A stretch of DNA of 64,000 bases from Syngnathus acus (Eukaryota > Chordata > Actinopteri > Syngnathiformes > Syngnathidae): assembly GCF_901709675.1 (NCBI RefSeq), contig NC_051103.1, positions 8,603,501-8,667,500 on the forward strand. The letters are read 5' to 3'. The notes beneath the pieces were generated by a model. The model was not told the DNA's origin, ran no database searches, and saw only the letters and a list, made by a program, of their open reading frames with translations. The position numbers and the translations under genes were made by a program. Shown piece by piece: positions 61,801 to 64,000 of the stretch. How positions within the stretch are numbered: the first letter of the stretch is position 1; every line of letters begins with the position of its first letter.

Positions 61801-63198
61801 ACATTTTGGTTCCTTTTGTAAATTGCCCTCCTGCTGTCTGCTTCTATTTGTCTGATTCTTTGAATAATTTGTCTTGCCACACTTTTGGAAATTGGCATGA
61901 GTTTAAAAGGGAAAGATGTCATACTTCTTTGTGCAGAGGGCTTGGCTGTGGGAGTTGGATTTGGGGCCATCGGGAAGACTTCGTCCGCAACGCTTGAGAG
62001 TGCCAGGTAGGGCCACTTAAATTGGGTCAAGTCAGCAACATCTCACTTCTGCCAACATTGACCAATATAACTCTCAACATTGGGGGGAAGAAATCATGAA
62101 AATAATATTCTGGTAGTTTCTTAGTCGGAGCCATTAAAAAAATCATCGTTGTATTTTTTCCAATCGTTATTGGCTGATTTGACTTTTTTTTGCTTTTGTA
62201 TTAAGAAAGATTTTTTTCATCATTGTTTTTGTGTAACCAAGTTTTCAAGATACTGGTCTTGGTTAAAAAGTCTGTTGGAAAAATCCCCAGCTGTCTACTT
62301 GTTTCTTGGCGCCACCTTGTGCACGGACGTGGTACTGCAAAGCGCCGTTAATTCTACTGCACTTGTCGAGTTTCTTTTCTATTATCCTTCTGAATACACG
62401 CATCGAGCTCTCTTAACTCTCCATCAACATCTTCCTAATCTTGCCATCTGGACCTTGATGTTCTGTGCTTGTTCAGCTGCGTCTCGCTCGCTCGGTGGCA
62501 AAAGAAAGCGCTTTGGCATCCCGTAGTAGGAGACCAATTACCGCTGGAAAGAAAATCTCTTCTAGTCTACGTTGTCATAATCCCTTGCAGGAATTTGGCC
62601 ATTGGTATCGGCATCCAGAATTTCCCAGAAGGCCTCGCGGTAAGCTTGCCACTTCGCGGCGCAGGCGTCTCGACGTGGACAGCCTTCTGGTAAAAGCAAA
62701 TTGCCATCTTCAGGCGTCCATCACTCAGATGAAGTCAATCATGAGTCATGGCAATCTGCAGGTACGGCCAGCTCAGCGGCATGGTGGAGCCCATCGCCGG
62801 AACGCTGGGCGCCGTCGCCGTGGTGTCGGCCGAACCTCTGCTGCCGTACGCGTTGGCGTTTGCCGCCGGGGCCATGGTTTACGTGGTGGTGGATGACATC
62901 ATACCCGAGGCTCAAGTCAGGTGAGTCGAGGAGGATGCCGTTCCGTCCGTCCCAATCGCTCTCCAATTAGAAACGCGTGACTGGACAGAAAGCAAAGGCA
63001 GATGAAGAGTCAAAAGGACAAGAATCAAAACGGAGGAGGAGCCGTCCCAATCATTTTGCAAATGCGGTCCGACGGGGGGGGAAGCGACGCAACTCACTTT
63101 CCACCCTTGTCGCCCATAGCGGTAACGGAAAGCTGGCCTCCTGGACGGCAATCTTGGGCTTTACCGTGATGATGTCGCTAGACGTGGGACTGGGCTGA
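49287..63198 (+). CDS. slc39a11: Zinc transporter ZIP11
   Basis: A ZIP-family (SLC39, GufA subfamily) transporter that moves zinc into the cytosol across Golgi, nuclear or plasma membranes. Nine coding exons join in phase: 49287-49394, 49466-49504, 52234-52392, 56416-56548, 60087-60245, 61937-62006, 62591-62689, 62762-62920 and 63120-63198, encoding 334 residues (human isoforms 335-342). Two metal-binding helices carry HNIPEG (196-201) and NFPEG (233-237), the duplicated ZIP signature. [14 protein letters not shown] and SGNGKLASW...SLDVGLG are near-identical to human ZIP11. The cytosolic loop between helices 3 and 4 (about 104-180) is divergent and acidic, with SENIHVEV. The exon 4 donor is GC, not GT, at 56549-56550; the acceptor chosen for exon 5 (60087) keeps the phase and follows a pyrimidine tract, but it is the least certain junction. 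Start Met gives [14 protein letters not shown]. Human SLC39A11 neighbours SSTR2, as here. Confidence 0.94.
54222..54280. repeat. (GCAGA)n microsatellite
   Basis: About eleven pentanucleotide GCAGA units with two ACAGA variants at the 3' end, in slc39a11 intron 3. Confidence 0.9.
54581..54768. mobile_element. Degenerate hAT-like repeat in slc39a11 intron 3
   Basis: The left end reads CATGGGTGTCAAACTCATTT and the right end GTGTGTTTGACACCCAGCG, imperfect inverted repeats of the GGGTGTCAAACTC type. An internal GCGGGCCACATCAAATGATG block is typical of this fish repeat. No clean target duplication is visible. Confidence 0.5.
55790..55832. repeat. (CA)n(TA)n microsatellite
   Basis: About 14 CA units followed by about 8 TA units in slc39a11 intron 3. 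Confidence 0.9.
56549..60086. other. slc39a11 intron 4, noncoding content
   Basis: A 3.5-kb intron with a GC donor. It contains a GCGCT pentamer array (56838-56870), a CTCT-rich block near 57318-57360, a poly(T) tract near 58400, a GTGCC array (59271-59302), a GGGA array at 59510 and a hAT-like fragment near 59690-59760 (GATTGTCAACCGGTGGTCCG). I looked for an extra small exon matching the longer human loop and found no convincing one. Confidence 0.55.
56838..56870. repeat. (GCGCT)n microsatellite
   Basis: About six GCGCT pentamers within slc39a11 intron 4. Confidence 0.85.
61398..61756. mobile_element. Nested hAT-like elements in slc39a11 intron 5
   Basis: The outer unit is bounded by GGTGTCAAACGC on the left and GAGTTTGACACCCCTG on the right. 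Inside it, 61484-61613 forms a near-perfect inverted repeat (CCTACATGTTTTCCAAG paired with its complement) around a short centre. It is followed by about 23 C and GAGGACTGGACTTTAAGACCCCTG, the right end of a second hAT-type MITE whose left end is missing. The TGATTCAAATGATCAG-like core resembles that of the 213-bp family. The reading is an insertion of one miniature element into another followed by loss of one end. Confidence 0.6.
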
Positions 63199-64000
63199 AA
63201 AACCGTGGCGAGCGGGAGCACGTCAACAAACAGCCTCCGTAGCCGTCCGTCCGTCCGTCCGTCATTACATGCCAGACCTCAGTGTCAAAGAAGGGGGACC
63301 GTAGGCGTCGCATATTTTGTTGAAATGTCAATCATTAGTCTCCCGCAGTGCAACTCGTTGCCATAGAACTCGAAAATGGGACGTCATCCTAAATGTCACA
63401 CTCTTGTTATGTTTTAAAAGCAGGCAAATTGATCGTTGCCTTTTTAATGTTGGCTTTTGGACGTGAAGTTACCTCTCAAGTTGCATATTTCGGGTGATTC
63501 TTTATCTTGCTGTGAAGTAGAGGTTGTAGATCTGGACTCCTCACAAATGGATTGCGTCAGCGCCACTTTTCCAAACTTGCCGAAATCAGAAAGCCTCTAT
63601 GGCTGTCCAAATACATCAAGATATAACTTCCAGTGGCTTGTAATATTCCAGCTTTTTAAACTCACTTTTTCGGTCAAGAAACGGTCCAGTCTTGAAAGTG
63701 AAATTTCTCTCAACTTTGGTTTGTTTTAGTTTGAGCTTCCAATTTCGTTGTGATTGCCTCATGGCGGCGGCATGACTTGAACTCTGTGACCTATTGGATT
63801 TTCTTCATTTTTCTGCGTCAGGCCTGTAAAGAAGCAGCTGATTCTTTCTTTCAAAAGTCTCCAAACACGCTGTCAATCTCCTTTTTACAGTATGCTGAAA
63901 TATGCCAATTGAAATGTGAGGGTAACTAACGTCCAACAATTGTCTGTCTGCTGTGATGCTGCTGATGAAAACCATTTGAAAAGGCCAGTTCAGTCGTCGT
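63199..64000. other. slc39a11 3' region and right flank
   Basis: It begins after the slc39a11 stop codon and should contain the 3' untranslated region. A short CCGT array lies at 63242-63263. I saw no canonical AATAAA and no further exon before the window ends. Confidence 0.5.

Overview
This window looks like genomic DNA from a ray-finned (teleost) fish with a compact genome. It contains vertebrate protein-coding genes in many short exons with GT-AG introns, tRNA-derived SINE, hAT and Tc1/mariner miniature elements, solo LTRs of a fish-like type, and very many tetra- and pentanucleotide microsatellites. A spiny-rayed (percomorph) fish is my best guess; the species is not determinable by eye. 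There are no prokaryotic, phage or CRISPR features.

Six genes can be reconstructed from exon to exon with in-phase splice sites. On the left are nt5m (minus strand, mitochondrial 5'(3')-deoxyribonucleotidase) and cops3 (plus, COP9 signalosome subunit 3), which are divergent neighbours. They are followed by usp22 (plus, SAGA deubiquitinase). In the middle lie two somatostatin-receptor family genes, both on the minus strand: a three-exon sstr2-like gene at about 31.0-33.2 kb and an intronless, divergent somatostatin-receptor-like gene at about 44.5-45.6 kb. On the right is slc39a11 (plus, zinc transporter ZIP11), spread over about 14 kb.

From general knowledge of the human map, NT5M, COPS3 and USP22 lie at 17p11.2, while SSTR2 and SLC39A11 lie at 17q24-25. 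The window therefore holds two blocks of one human chromosome side by side. The genes are functionally unrelated (nucleotide salvage, deneddylation, chromatin deubiquitination, peptide hormone reception, zinc transport), so the layout is synteny and not a pathway cluster.

The gene-poor stretches (1-8.3 kb, 22.8-31.0 kb, 33.2-44.5 kb and the slc39a11 introns) hold three 213-bp hAT-type MITEs, a 291-bp Tc1/mariner-type MITE, a 721-bp hAT-type element in usp22 intron 2, a 363-bp SINE with a 12-bp target duplication, three solo LTRs of one family and numerous simple repeats. I found no wholly new genetic system. The most notable signals are the second somatostatin receptor (Trp in place of the conserved sodium-pocket Asn of TM7, an Arg/Gln homopolymer in intracellular loop 3 and a poly-Ala tail), unusual splice sites in usp22 and slc39a11, a five-fold CCAAT cluster upstream of usp22, and a MITE whose terminal repeats are themselves palindromes.
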